Part shown: positions 9,067-20,482 of the stretch, in pieces | Position numbering within the stretch: position 1 is the stretch's first letter | Layout of the letters: the number at the start of each line of letters is the position of its first letter | Assembly (NCBI GenBank): GCA_001725155.1 | Contig: MEFP01000019.1 | Span: forward strand, 434,001 to 498,000 | Source: Lysobacteraceae bacterium SCN 69-320 | Lineage (GTDB): Bacteria > Pseudomonadota > Gammaproteobacteria > Xanthomonadales > Rhodanobacteraceae | Length of the DNA: 64,000 nt | Direction: 5' to 3' | Made by a program: the position numbers and the translations under genes | The notes under the pieces: generated by a model | The model's input: the letters and a program-made list of their open reading frames with translations, nothing else | Database searches by the model: none | Told to the model about the DNA's origin: nothing

Positions 9067-10247
9067 ACTTCCTGTCTGCGATGCTGCAGTTGCTGCACGG
9101 GATCTGGTCGCGCCTGTTCCGGCCACGCTACTCCGCACCGGTCCATTCGCCGACACGGCCGACCTCGAGCGCCGCGGCCAGCGCGCCGCCGACGGCAAGG
9201 CATGTTCCCGTGTCCAGTTCGAGCGCCAGATGCGGAAGTTCGACCAATCCGCGCGCGGTATCGGGCACAGGGTCCCCCCCGGCGAGCGTGGCGGCGCGCT
9301 CTCATCCTCCCCAAGCCCTTCGATCATCAGCCCACCCGCTCAGTCGTGCCGCCGATCAGGAGCAACCACCGCACACGGCGAAGGACGCCCCCGCAGGAAA
9401 GCGTTTCCGGCTGGGCCAACAGTTGGGCCGGGCCGGCGGCCAAGGCACGGTCTTCGAGCTGCTCAACGAGAATGAAACGGATCTGGTCTACAAGCTGTAT
9501 CGCACGCCGATACGCGGTGCGTTGCAGTCGCTCGACGAGCTCGTCCGGGCAGGCCGGAAGCTTGCGCCGCTGCTCGAACGGAAAGGAATCACGGCGACCT
9601 GGCCAACCGCGATCTGCGGTGACCGTGATGTCGTCGAGGGCTACGTCATGCGCCGGATTCCGCCGCAATTCAAAATCGAACTGCAGACGCCGTACCGGAA
9701 AGAACACCGCGACGCCACGCTCGACCAGGCGTTCGTTGCGGGCAACAGCAAGTTTTCCCCCACACAACCCGTGACGGCGGACGAACGGATGCAACTGCTG
9801 CGGCTCGTCGGCACCTTCCTCGACACCCTTCACCGCAACGACTTCGTCTACGGCGATCTGTCGCTGAAGAACATGCTGTTCAGCCGCACGCCGACGCAAC
9901 TGCTCGTGATGGACATGGATGGCGTCCGCAAGATCTCCGCCAGGCTGATACCGGAGAAAGATCTTCTGCACACGCCCGATTGGAAGGACCCGCTGAGCCC
10001 GGACCAGATCCCGTTGGGCTTCGATCTTGATCGCTATAAGTTCGCGCTGCTGGTCTATCGCCTGCTCGTCGCGAACAGCGTGTCTGCGCCGCTCCCGAAA
10101 GCCAGAGAGTCGAGCGCGTTCACGAACATCGGGAACAAGGTCAATGGCCGGCTCGGGTTTCTGCTGCGCAGAGCCGCCGTCGGCGAGGTTGGCTCCCGTC
10201 CGCCGATCAACGAGTGGCTCGACGCCCTGGACTCGGCCTCGAGCTGA
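9063..10247 (+). CDS. Divergent protein kinase (TerY-P triad type), second copy
   Basis: 394 residues, GTG start in a GTGA overlap with the first kinase. The kinase domain starts near residue 110: GQQLGRAGGQGTVFEL, lysine in LVYKLYR, catalytic loop FVYGDLSLKNMLF, metal site DMDGVR, then HTPDWKDPLSP and FDLDRYKFALLV. These match the first kinase motif by motif, including loss of the HRD histidine, so the two are paralogues from an old duplication. The N-terminus differs: a short hydrophobic/amphipathic segment (MNFLSAMLQLLHGIWSRLF) is followed by about 80 Ser/Pro/Ala-rich residues, which could anchor the kinase near the membrane pair. It is the last gene of the operon. Confidence 0.84.
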   Translation: MNFLSAMLQLLHGIWSRLFRPRYSAPVHSPTRPTSSAAASAPPTARHVPVSSSSARCGSSTNPRAVSGTGSPPASVAARSHPPQALRSSAHPLSRAADQEQPPHTAKDAPAGKRFRLGQQLGRAGGQGTVFELLNENETDLVYKLYRTPIRGALQSLDELVRAGRKLAPLLERKGITATWPTAICGDRDVVEGYVMRRIPPQFKIELQTPYRKEHRDATLDQAFVAGNSKFSPTQPVTADERMQLLRLVGTFLDTLHRNDFVYGDLSLKNMLFSRTPTQLLVMDMDGVRKISARLIPEKDLLHTPDWKDPLSPDQIPLGFDLDRYKFALLVYRLLVANSVSAPLPKARESSAFTNIGNKVNGRLGFLLRRAAVGEVGSRPPINEWLDALDSASS

Positions 10248-10300
10248 TCCGGCTCAACGCGCCGCGGCGAAAACACTCCGCCCGGCGGCCGATCGGCTTC

Positions 10301-10323
10301 AGCGCTGCTACCGTAGCAGCGCT
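10301..10323. repeat. Perfect 10-bp inverted repeat after the kinase operon
   Basis: AGCGCTGCTA, a three-base loop, then TAGCAGCGCT. It lies 54 bases after the second kinase stop and 33 bases before the broken GFA gene. No T-run follows, so it is not a textbook intrinsic terminator. It may be a transcript-end hairpin or an operator. Confidence 0.6.
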
Positions 10324-10355
10324 CAGGTCACCCGACAGTCCATCGAGGATTGCGC

Positions 10356-10819
10356 ATGGGCCCTAGCCCCGAACAGCACTACGAAGGCGCCTGCCATTGC
10401 GGCTCCGTGCGTTTCGCGATCGGGACCGGCTTCCCGGAGCTGACGACCTGCGACTGCTCGATCTGCCGGCGCAGGAACGCGCTCATGGTCAAGATGCACG
10501 AGAGTCGCTTCGAGCTGCCGAGCGGCGCCGACGCGCTGACCGAATACCGCTTCCGCACGCAGACTGCGCGGCACTGCTTCTGCAGGGTCTGCGGCATCTG
10601 TCCGTTGCATCGCCAGCGCGTGACGCCGGACTGCTGCGGCGTCAACGTGTTCTGTCTGCACGACGTCGATCCGGCATTCCGGCGCGCGCCACGGGCCGCG
10701 CGCGCTTGGAATGGCGACATGGCCTGCGTCAGGTGTTGCCGCCTGATCGCGCAGACCGGGCGACGGACATCCACGCATCACCTGCCCCGGACGGCCGGAA
10801 CCAGAGGTCGGCCACGTAG
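10356..10819 (+). pseudogene. GFA-family (glutathione-dependent formaldehyde-activating-like) protein, frameshifted
   Basis: The N-terminal 105 residues are a GFA/Mss4-like zinc fold: EGACHCGSVRFAI, CDCSICRRRNALM and FCRVCGI supply the zinc cysteines, and LTEYRF and RVTPD are family positions. After VFCLHDVDPA (about 10675) the reading frame turns to nonsense, while the +1 frame continues as GIPARAT and stops at 10817. Relatives read DPAGIPVRAT here, so a small indel has shifted the frame. Four conserved aromatic positions nearby carry Cys or Leu instead (CFCRVCGICPL, DCCGVN), as expected of A-to-G decay. I take it as a recent pseudogene. A sequencing error at the indel would be the alternative, but it would not explain the substitutions. 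Confidence 0.6.
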
Positions 10820-11391
10820 CCGGGCTCGTCGCGCGAACGCAGCAGTTCGGTGCCGACCCAATGACGCACCGGCGCACCGGTTCTCGTCAGCAGCAGCCAA
10901 TGCGCGCGCAACCCGGTGTTGCCGTACTCACGCGTCGCGAGCGCCGCGACCTCTTCCCAGAACGGCGCCGAAGCGCGCAGGCGCAGATAGCTCGCCATGC
11001 GCCAGAACTCGCGACGCACACGGCGCCGCAGCCAGGCCAGCGCGATCGTTTCGAGCGCGGCCGCGTGCGATGCATCGAGCGGAAAACGCTTGAGCCGATG
11101 CCAGATGATCTCCTTGGCATAGCCCGAACGGAGGAACCACGGATCGACGTCGAGGAACGCGATGGCCGCGTCGATTCCGCGCGACTTGCCGGCCAGAAAC
11201 GCGCTCCACTGAGCCGCGCCGCCCGGAAACGCCAGTCGATCCATCTGCGTCTGGTACTGCCGCCAGGCGTCGACCCATGCCTGGCGATCCGTCGCCGAAC
11301 GACGGCGCAGTGTCGCGGTTTCCCGGATCTGGCGACGCAGGCGATCGATCTCGGCGCTGTTGGCACGGACGAGACTGGCGAAATCGGTCAT
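10729..11391 (-). CDS. Conserved-looking protein of unknown function
   Basis: 220 residues from an ATG at 11391 behind AGAGGA. I do not recognise a family. The N-terminal 50 residues are charged and helical (SAEIDRLRRQIRETATLRRR), suggesting a short coiled coil. The middle has Trp-rich, helical segments (AKEIIWHRLKRFPLDASHAAALETIALAWLRR in two parts). The C-terminal part (LRAHWLLLTRTGAPVRHWVG, WFRPSG) looks beta-rich. There is no signal peptide or membrane helix. Its 3' end overlaps the tail of the broken GFA gene on the other strand, which fits that gene having lost function. Confidence 0.7.
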   Translation of the reverse strand: MTDFASLVRANSAEIDRLRRQIRETATLRRRSATDRQAWVDAWRQYQTQMDRLAFPGGAAQWSAFLAGKSRGIDAAIAFLDVDPWFLRSGYAKEIIWHRLKRFPLDASHAAALETIALAWLRRRVRREFWRMASYLRLRASAPFWEEVAALATREYGNTGLRAHWLLLTRTGAPVRHWVGTELLRSRDEPGYVADLWFRPSGAGDAWMSVARSARSGGNT

Positions 11392-11573
11392 GGAAATCCT
11401 CTGGCGGCAACGGCGCGAGGCGCCGCATCGCGGTAGAGAACGATACGGCTGGCCTCCGCCGAACGGAATGGATTGCCCCCCGATCGCGTCGTCGACAACC
11501 AACGCCCGCGCAGCAGGTAGCAGGCGGCGCATACCTCCGTCACACTCCGGCGATCGCAACGACGACTGGCCTC

Positions 11574-12062
11574 ATGACCGGTTTGAAACCCACTCGCGCA
11601 TTCGGCACCTGGAAGTCCTCGGGGGCCGTGTCCCTGTGGCGCTATACCGAGAACACGCGCAACTATCCGGGCTGGCATCTCAATGCCGACGTGGCCGGAT
11701 GTCGTTCGCTGCTCGACCTGCTCGATGCGCTCGCTACGGAACCCGGCAGCTATCGGACGATCCCGCTGCGGCCGCCGAGCGAGGCGCAACTGAGTGTGCC
11801 GAACAACCGCGGCGCAGCCCCGGCCGCGGCGACGAAGTTGCGGCTGGCCGTGGCGGACGCCCCCGCGCAGTGGCACCTTCCGGCCGACCACGATCCTGCC
11901 ACGCTGACGATCGGCAGCGACTGGCTCGCGCCGCTGCGCAAGGGACTGCTCGACATCACGCGCGGACGCGGCGACTACAGCATCGGCGAGGAAGACAGTG
12001 ACAGTCTGCGGCTGTGGTTCTGGTGGGGGCCTCGAGAAGCGCCCCCTGCGCGATCGCGGTAG
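11574..12062 (+). CDS. Unknown soluble protein
   Basis: 162 residues from the ATG at 11574. I see no family motif. It is probably cytoplasmic, with no signal peptide. Trp-rich segments occur at both ends (GTWKSSGAVSLWRYTENTRN, then DSLRLWFWWGPRE), and there is an acidic stretch GEEDSDS. The gene is divergent from the 10729-11391 gene, with 182 bases between them that should hold both promoters. Codon use looks like that of its neighbours. Confidence 0.6.
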   Translation: MTGLKPTRAFGTWKSSGAVSLWRYTENTRNYPGWHLNADVAGCRSLLDLLDALATEPGSYRTIPLRPPSEAQLSVPNNRGAAPAAATKLRLAVADAPAQWHLPADHDPATLTIGSDWLAPLRKGLLDITRGRGDYSIGEEDSDSLRLWFWWGPREAPPARSR

Positions 12063-12115
12063 CCCGCCCTCCCCGCCTTGGCTAGGATCGCGACATTCTC
12101 TGCCTGAGCGATGCC

Positions 12116-12703
12116 ATGTCGCCTGTCGATCCGCAGCCTGCGCCTGAACTCATGGCCCAGCGTTTCACGTTTGCCAATGTCAGCAGCGCGCTGGCGCTCG
12201 CCGTCAGCGTTTTTGCGCTGGCCATCAGCGCCTACCAGACACGCCTGATGCAAAGCCAGGCGCGCGCCGCGGTCTGGCCCTACCTGACACAGGGCAGCAC
12301 GTATGCCAATGACGACGACACGGGCAGCTTCGTATGGCTCGTGGAAAACAACGGCGTCGGTCCGGCCAAAGTGGAAAGCGTGTCGCTGGCCCTGGATGGA
12401 AAGCCGATGCGCAACTGGAAAGACGTGCTCGCGGCACTCGGCGTCAGCGGCAAGACTCAGCTGTCGTTGACGCGGCTGTCCGGTGAAGTCATCCCGCCCA
12501 GTCTCAACCGGGAGACCGGCATACCGATGATCCGCGTCGACAGTCGCGAAATCGCCAGCCTGCTGCAGGGCGCGCAGGCGCGCTTCCGCATGGACATCTG
12601 CTATTGCTCGGTCTACGACGACTGCTGGCTGTCGCGCTGGCAGGCCAGCGGCACGCAAGCCGTGGCGCGGTGCATGGCACCGGCCGTGCCGTTCGAGGAC
12701 TAG
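12116..12703 (+). CDS. Membrane-anchored protein of unknown function
   Basis: 195 residues. A membrane helix at about 22-40 (SSALALAVSVFALAISAYQT) is followed by a short basic/Gln-rich stretch and a soluble domain. That domain has beta-strand character (GSFVWLVENNGVGPAKVESVSLALDGKP) and ends with a Cys- and Trp-containing segment (DICYCSVYDDCWLSRWQAS). The arrangement (one N-terminal helix, then a domain with ENNGVGPA) recurs in uncharacterised Lysobacterales proteins as far as I can judge. It is probably anchored with the domain outside the membrane, where the cysteines could pair. No operon partner is evident. Confidence 0.65.
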   Translation: MSPVDPQPAPELMAQRFTFANVSSALALAVSVFALAISAYQTRLMQSQARAAVWPYLTQGSTYANDDDTGSFVWLVENNGVGPAKVESVSLALDGKPMRNWKDVLAALGVSGKTQLSLTRLSGEVIPPSLNRETGIPMIRVDSREIASLLQGAQARFRMDICYCSVYDDCWLSRWQASGTQAVARCMAPAVPFED

Positions 12704-12822
12704 GACCTGCGGCGAGAGCGTCGGGGACAACACCCTCCGCGCTGCGCGCAGGTCGCGGCGCCGTCCGACGAGGCATCGGTCGAGCGCAGGAATCCGATGG
12801 AAGGCCACCGCGCAGTTCCATG

Positions 12823-12851
12823 AAAAAAGCGCCGGCATTGCTGCCGGCGCT
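12823..12851 (-). terminator. Intrinsic terminator of katG
   Basis: Read on the minus strand: a perfect 10-bp stem (AGCGCCGGCA / TGCCGGCGCT) with a four-base loop, then six T. It begins 47 bases after the katG stop codon. Confidence 0.88.
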
Positions 12852-12897
12852 TGCGGAACGGACGAGCTGCCGTCGCGACGGCGACGGCGTGATCGCG

Positions 12898-15921
<3,024 letters not shown>

Positions 15922-18837
15922 ATGAGCGAGCGTGCCGACAGCGAAGTGGCGGAAACCGGAGACGCGACGGCCGAACCCAGCGTCTTCATCTCCTACTCCC
16001 GCAAGGATGGCGACCGCATGCAGGCGCTTGCGGAGGGACTGAGGACTGCAGGATTTCGCGTGCTGCTGGACACGACCGGGATAAGGCCCGCGGAGATCTG
16101 GCGCGAGCGGCTCGCGCAATTGATCCGGCAATGCGATTCCGTGATTTTCCTGATTTCGCCCGACTCGGTGCGCTCGTCCGTTTGCGAATGGGAACTCGAC
16201 GAAGCGGAGCGTCGCGCCAAGCGTCTGTTTCCGGTACGCATACGTGAAACTGCCGACGCCGACATTCCGGGCAGGCTGCTCCAGCTCAACCATATCGTCG
16301 CCTGCCAGGACGAACTGTTGCAGCCGGCTCTGGCCGATCTGGTCGAGTCGCTACGTACCGACATCTCGTGGCTGCGCGAGCACACCGTCGTGGAGGAGAT
16401 GGCCCAGCGCTGGCGCGATTCCGACGAGAGTCCGGCGCGTCTGCTGCGCGGTGCGGATATCGACGCCGTCGAGCGGTGGCGCGATCGACGGCCGCGGACG
16501 GCTCCCAATCTCACTGAAATCCAGAAGCGCTTCATCGCCGCTAGCCGCCGGCAGGTGGAAACCATGGCGAGGCGCCGCGCAGCCTGGACCAGCATGGCCG
16601 CGATCACCGCGATCGCGGTCGCACTGATCACGAACGAATTGCGGGTGACCGCCGGCCTGTCGGCATTTGAGGCTCACGTATCCGCCGAAGCAGTCAACAT
16701 CATCGAAGGACTGAACTCGCACAACGAGTCGCACGAACTCGCCCGTGCGTTGCACGCCTACTACGTTGCGAAACAGACGCTGCCCAAACCACCCGATGTA
16801 GTCTGGAACGCGCTGCGGCTGGCGCTTTCCCAACATCGCGCGGAAAGCACGGCCGCGGCGCCGGCGCCGCTGCGGGATCTTGCAATCCGGGACGGGGACG
16901 GACTGCTCGGCCTCGATACGGACGGTACGCTCTGGACCTTCGAAGCCGGCCTGGATCAGCCACGCCGCGTCGCATTCGAGCAGGCGCTGGAGGACGCGGC
17001 GAACTACGGCATTTCTCCTTCGCGCCGCAGTGTCTGGCAACGGCGCGACGATACGATCCGCTTCCACGACCTCGACGGCAGATCTCTCGCGCTGCCGCCG
17101 GACATGCTGATCGACGCGGAAATGCCGTTCGACGCGGTGCCGGCCTGTGCCGCCGCCGTGCGCAACGGTCGCGTCTTCGTGACTGCCTCCGCCGGCGAAC
17201 CCAATATCCCGCCACTGAACCTGAAGTGGGACGTGCCCAAGTCAGGCCGATTGCGCGTGCTGCGCGTTTCCGGGCATTGCGAGCGGCTTTTGCTGCTCGG
17301 AGAGAGAAGCGCATTCCTATATCGCCGCGACCAGGCAGGCTGGACGCCCCACGCGCTGGAGGTCGGAGCGGACCAGCCCTGGACAGCGTCGCCGAACTTG
17401 CGTTTCATCATTGCGCGCTGGTCCAACAGCCTGGAGATCGCCCGCTACGATGCCGAATCGGACGGCTGGAAGTATTTCCTGCCGGATCTCGGCGAGGCCG
17501 GCAATGCAAGAGCCGCAGCACGCAACGTCGACGAAGCTCAAGTCACCGACACGGGAGCCTTCGCCTTGCTCGTCGGCAATGACGCACTGGTATTCGACGA
17601 CGCCGGCCGGCAACGCATGCGCTCTCCCGGCGGCGTTCTGCCGCGCACGATCGCATTGTCGGCTCACGGCGACCGGCTTGTGGTCTACCAGCAGGCCAAC
17701 CAGCGCCTGACCCTGTTCCGGGCCGGTGCCACGCCGCTGCTGGAACCCGTGCTGGACGATGTCGCCTTGCCGGCCGGCGAATCCATTTCGGCGCTGAGCG
17801 TGTGCGGTCCGTCTCGCCTGTTCGTCATCGGCGGCTATGCCGGCAGCGTCCTCGTGCTCGATCCACGCAAGGATTTTTCCGTCATCCGACGCCTGCATGT
17901 CAGCGGCATGGTGCGGCGAATCGATTGCGACCGGAACGGTCCGGCATTGATCGTCAGTGACGAGGGGCTGCTCGACATACGCCGGGGCGAATCTGCGTTG
18001 CCGCGGGACGAACTCGGCGCCGTCACAGGCACCGACGGCGCCGCCGTGTTTCCCGACGACGACAATGGGTTGCTGATCGTCGGTCCGGACGCAGTTTATC
18101 GGCGTACGCAGGACGGCAGGGTGATCGAGAAAATCTCTCGCGCACCGCACGATGACGACACCGTCGTCGTCGGTGGAAACGTACTGTGGCAGACCGATCC
18201 GCGCCGGCTTTTGCTACTCGGCCAATCGGCCGGCATTCGCAACGGACGTTACGGCGCGCGCGTCTGCGCCTACACCTGGGGTGCGGCCGAGGCCGTACAG
18301 GTCGTATGCCGCGGCTGGCCGGAAGCCATACGGTTCTCGGCCGGCGGATTCGTCGGCGAGACTACCCTGGCCGGCGTCGGTATCGGCGGCCAGCTCAGCC
18401 TGATGGACCTGTCGACACCTCATTCGTTGAACCTCGACGGGGGACCGCAAATCGTGCCGAGAAGGCTGATCGCGCTCGGCGATGAACGCTTCATCGTGAG
18501 CAGCCTCGGCGGAGAACTTCAGATCTGGGCGAAATCCGGCACGCTGCTGCGCTCGAATCTCGACGTTCCCGGCGCACCCGAGATGATCAGCATGACCGCT
18601 GAAGAAGAATCGCACGAGGTGCTCGTCGCCGCCGACCGTGCCATCTATCGCACCGTGCTTTCCGGCGAACGCCTGAAGGACAGGGCCTGCGCTGCACTGT
18701 CCCGTATCAACCGCACGGACCGAAGCAAACTCGCCGATTGCGCGGCAGTCACGCCCGAATCCGCGTTGTGGCGGCGGATCCGCGATGTGCCCGTCTTCAC
18801 GCCGCTGCACCAGCAGACGCCGACGGCCACTGACTGA
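15922..18837 (+). CDS. TIR-domain protein with TM segment and beta-propeller C-terminus
   Basis: 971 residues. A TIR domain occupies about 19-145: VFISYSRKDGDRMQALAEGL, the second strand FRVLLDTTGI, and SPDSVRSSVCEWELDEAERR. Glu91 falls at the position of the catalytic glutamate of NAD-cleaving TIRs. A conserved-looking linker (SWLREHTVVEEMAQRW, DIDAVERWRDRRP) leads to one membrane helix at about 220-240. From about 330 to 930, repeated short beta units indicate a WD40-like propeller, without classical GH/WD pairs. TIR-linker-TM-WD40 proteins are widespread in bacteria and suspected in immunity or cell death. The propeller would be the sensor and the TIR the effector. The start is the ATG at 15922; upstream in-frame codons lack a ribosome site. 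Confidence 0.85.
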   Translation: MSERADSEVAETGDATAEPSVFISYSRKDGDRMQALAEGLRTAGFRVLLDTTGIRPAEIWRERLAQLIRQCDSVIFLISPDSVRSSVCEWELDEAERRAKRLFPVRIRETADADIPGRLLQLNHIVACQDELLQPALADLVESLRTDISWLREHTVVEEMAQRWRDSDESPARLLRGADIDAVERWRDRRPRTAPNLTEIQKRFIAASRRQVETMARRRAAWTSMAAITAIAVALITNELRVTAGLSAFEAHVSAEAVNIIEGLNSHNESHELARALHAYYVAKQTLPKPPDVVWNALRLALSQHRAESTAAAPAPLRDLAIRDGDGLLGLDTDGTLWTFEAGLDQPRRVAFEQALEDAANYGISPSRRSVWQRRDDTIRFHDLDGRSLALPPDMLIDAEMPFDAVPACAAAVRNGRVFVTASAGEPNIPPLNLKWDVPKSGRLRVLRVSGHCERLLLLGERSAFLYRRDQAGWTPHALEVGADQPWTASPNLRFIIARWSNSLEIARYDAESDGWKYFLPDLGEAGNARAAARNVDEAQVTDTGAFALLVGNDALVFDDAGRQRMRSPGGVLPRTIALSAHGDRLVVYQQANQRLTLFRAGATPLLEPVLDDVALPAGESISALSVCGPSRLFVIGGYAGSVLVLDPRKDFSVIRRLHVSGMVRRIDCDRNGPALIVSDEGLLDIRRGESALPRDELGAVTGTDGAAVFPDDDNGLLIVGPDAVYRRTQDGRVIEKISRAPHDDDTVVVGGNVLWQTDPRRLLLLGQSAGIRNGRYGARVCAYTWGAAEAVQVVCRGWPEAIRFSAGGFVGETTLAGVGIGGQLSLMDLSTPHSLNLDGGPQIVPRRLIALGDERFIVSSLGGELQIWAKSGTLLRSNLDVPGAPEMISMTAEEESHEVLVAADRAIYRTVLSGERLKDRACAALSRINRTDRSKLADCAAVTPESALWRRIRDVPVFTPLHQQTPTATD

Positions 18838-18861
18838 AAGCCGTCGCGCCGCCGGCGGCAG

Positions 18862-19308
18862 TCAACGCCCCTGCGACGCCGCGGCCTGGCGCAGTTCCTC
18901 CACGACCGGATGGCTGCTCCAGTTCGTGAACAGGCGAGCCGTGGGCATGAACGTGATGCGCTGGCCGAACTCGGTGGGGCGCCGGAAATGGATGGTCACC
19001 GGATGGATGTTGAACCAGCGGTTCTCGGTGACCTCGACGACCGCCGGCAGCGGCACCCGGATCTCGCGAAAATAATTGGAGATGTACAGGTTTTTTCCAT
19101 CCATGCGCACGCGCTTGAGCGGCACGCACATCCACAGCATCGAGGCCATGCCGGCACACCAGAGCAGGAACAGCAGCAGCGTCGGCGGCTGCGCTGCGGC
19201 CGGATGGCCGCGATCGCTCAGCACGAGCCAGCCGAACAGCACGGCCCAGAGCGGCGGGAAGACCAGCTTCATGAAGAAGGTCTGCGCGGACGATAGGGAT
19301 CGCTGCAT
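18862..19308 (-). CDS. Small membrane protein with two TM helices and PH-like domain
   Basis: 148 residues. Two hydrophobic helices (about 12-31 and 42-60) are followed by a soluble part (VRMDGKNLYISNYFREIRVP, EVTENRWFNIHPVTIHFR, ITFMPTARLF). That part has the strand pattern of bacterial PH-like domains of membrane-bound unknowns. There is no enzymatic motif. It converges on the TIR gene, only 24 bases from its stop. An internal ATG at 19272 is an alternative start. Confidence 0.75.
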   Translation of the reverse strand: MQRSLSSAQTFFMKLVFPPLWAVLFGWLVLSDRGHPAAAQPPTLLLFLLWCAGMASMLWMCVPLKRVRMDGKNLYISNYFREIRVPLPAVVEVTENRWFNIHPVTIHFRRPTEFGQRITFMPTARLFTNWSSHPVVEELRQAAASQGR

Positions 19309-19439
19309 GGGGAAGTCACCGGGTCGTCGAACAAGTCACCTGAGGTGCACCCGCCGGATGATAGAGCACGCGCGACGCACGGGCAGGCGGCTCCGCCGAC
19401 ATCGTTCGCAGCCCGGCCCGGCCGGCACCGATGGCCGTC

Positions 19440-20345
19440 TCAGGGCCCGAGCATCGCCGGCACCTGCGCCACGAGTGCGTCGATCGCCGTGCGGGTCTTG
19501 CTCGGCAGGTAGCGCGACTGCGGCCAGACCGCATGGACCTCGCTCGCGACGGTGTTCTGGCTGCTCGTGACCAGGGTCAGCTCGCCGCTGCGCAGGCGCG
19601 GTGCTATCAGCCAGCACGGCAGCCAGGCCAGGCCGTGGCCAGCGATCGCGGCGTCGGCAATGGCCTGCACGTCGTCGAAGCGCAGGCGGCTTGCGATCAG
19701 CGGCTCGCGCAGCTCGCCGTCGGCGTCGCGGATGCGCCATTGCGCCGAGGAGCCGTTGAGTCCGTAGACGATGGCCGCGTGCGTCGCGAAATCGGCCAGC
19801 GTGCGCGGCAAGCCGTGCTCGGCGAGATAGGCCGGCGCCGCGCAGATGCCCATGGCCTGTGAGCCCAGGCGCCGCGCCGCGAGGGTAGCGCTGTCGCGCA
19901 GCGGACCTATGCGCACGGCGAGATCGAAGCCTTCCTCCACCAGATCGACCACGCGGTCGCTGAAGGACATTTCCACTTGCAGCCGCGGGTGGCTGCGGGC
20001 CAGCGCCGCGAGCACCGGCGCCACGCACTGACGGCCGAACAGCAGCGGCGCGCTGACGCGCAGGCGGCCGACAGGCTCGCGCCGGCCGCTGTCGAACGCC
20101 GCTTCGGCCGCATCGAGCTCGGCCAGCGCGCGGGCGCAGCGCTCGTAATAGGCCTGGCCGTCCTCGGTCAGGCTCTGCTGCCGCGTGGTGCGCTGGAACA
20201 GCCGCGTGCCGAGGCGCCGCTCCAGCCGCGCAACGGCCTTGCCGACGGCCGATCGGGTCAGTCCCAGGCGCTCGGCAGCCAGCGCGAAGCTGCCGGCATC
20301 CACGGCCTGTACGAAGGTGTCGATGCCGGTCAGTCGGTCGTTCAT
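19440..20345 (-). CDS. LysR-family transcriptional regulator
   Basis: 301 residues. The N-terminal winged helix-turn-helix (about 1-62; FVQAVDAGSFALAAERLGLT, SAVGKAVARLERRLGTRLFQ) is typical of LysR regulators. It is followed by the linker helix and a substrate-binding domain from about 90. The pattern VGRLRVSAPLLFGR and FDLAVRIGPLRDS places it near the CrgA/DmlR-like group. It is divergent from the oxidoreductase at 20483 with 137 bases between, the classic arrangement for a LysR regulator controlling its neighbour. The inducer is unknown. Confidence 0.94.
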   Translation of the reverse strand: MNDRLTGIDTFVQAVDAGSFALAAERLGLTRSAVGKAVARLERRLGTRLFQRTTRQQSLTEDGQAYYERCARALAELDAAEAAFDSGRREPVGRLRVSAPLLFGRQCVAPVLAALARSHPRLQVEMSFSDRVVDLVEEGFDLAVRIGPLRDSATLAARRLGSQAMGICAAPAYLAEHGLPRTLADFATHAAIVYGLNGSSAQWRIRDADGELREPLIASRLRFDDVQAIADAAIAGHGLAWLPCWLIAPRLRSGELTLVTSSQNTVASEVHAVWPQSRYLPSKTRTAIDALVAQVPAMLGP

Positions 20346-20482
20346 GGCGATATTGGTTCCTTCTGGGATACACAGATAGTACCGAATCTCTCCACTGGCG
20401 AAGACAAAGAACCTATATCGTGCGCAGCCATCCGGTCACGGCCCTCGCCGACGCCGGCCAACCTTCCCCTCCGGAGCACACC
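20346..20482. promoter_or_regulatory. Divergent promoter region, LysR / oxidoreductase
   Basis: 137 bases between two divergent starts. It is more AT-rich than its flanks. TATATC at 20415-20420 could be a -10 for the oxidoreductase. A LysR operator is expected here, but I cannot point to a clear T-N11-A dyad. Confidence 0.4.

Noticed and set aside
4289-10247. Calling the operon a Zorya defence system
   Set aside because: Only the first two proteins resemble ZorA/ZorB in layout. No ZorC, ZorD helicase or ZorE nuclease is present, and the MotA-like fold of protein 1 is not evident.
4289-10247. Calling the operon a tellurite-resistance (ter) locus
   Set aside because: The vWA, PP2C and kinase proteins fit TerY-P triads, but no TerB, TerC, TerD or TerZ gene is in the window.
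10301-10323. Hairpin after the kinase operon as an intrinsic terminator
   Set aside because: The stem is perfect but no T-run follows on either strand, so it is listed only as a repeat.
20346-20482. Specific LysR operator between the LysR gene and the oxidoreductase
   Set aside because: The divergent layout makes one likely, but no clear T-N11-A dyad stands out, so only the region is annotated.
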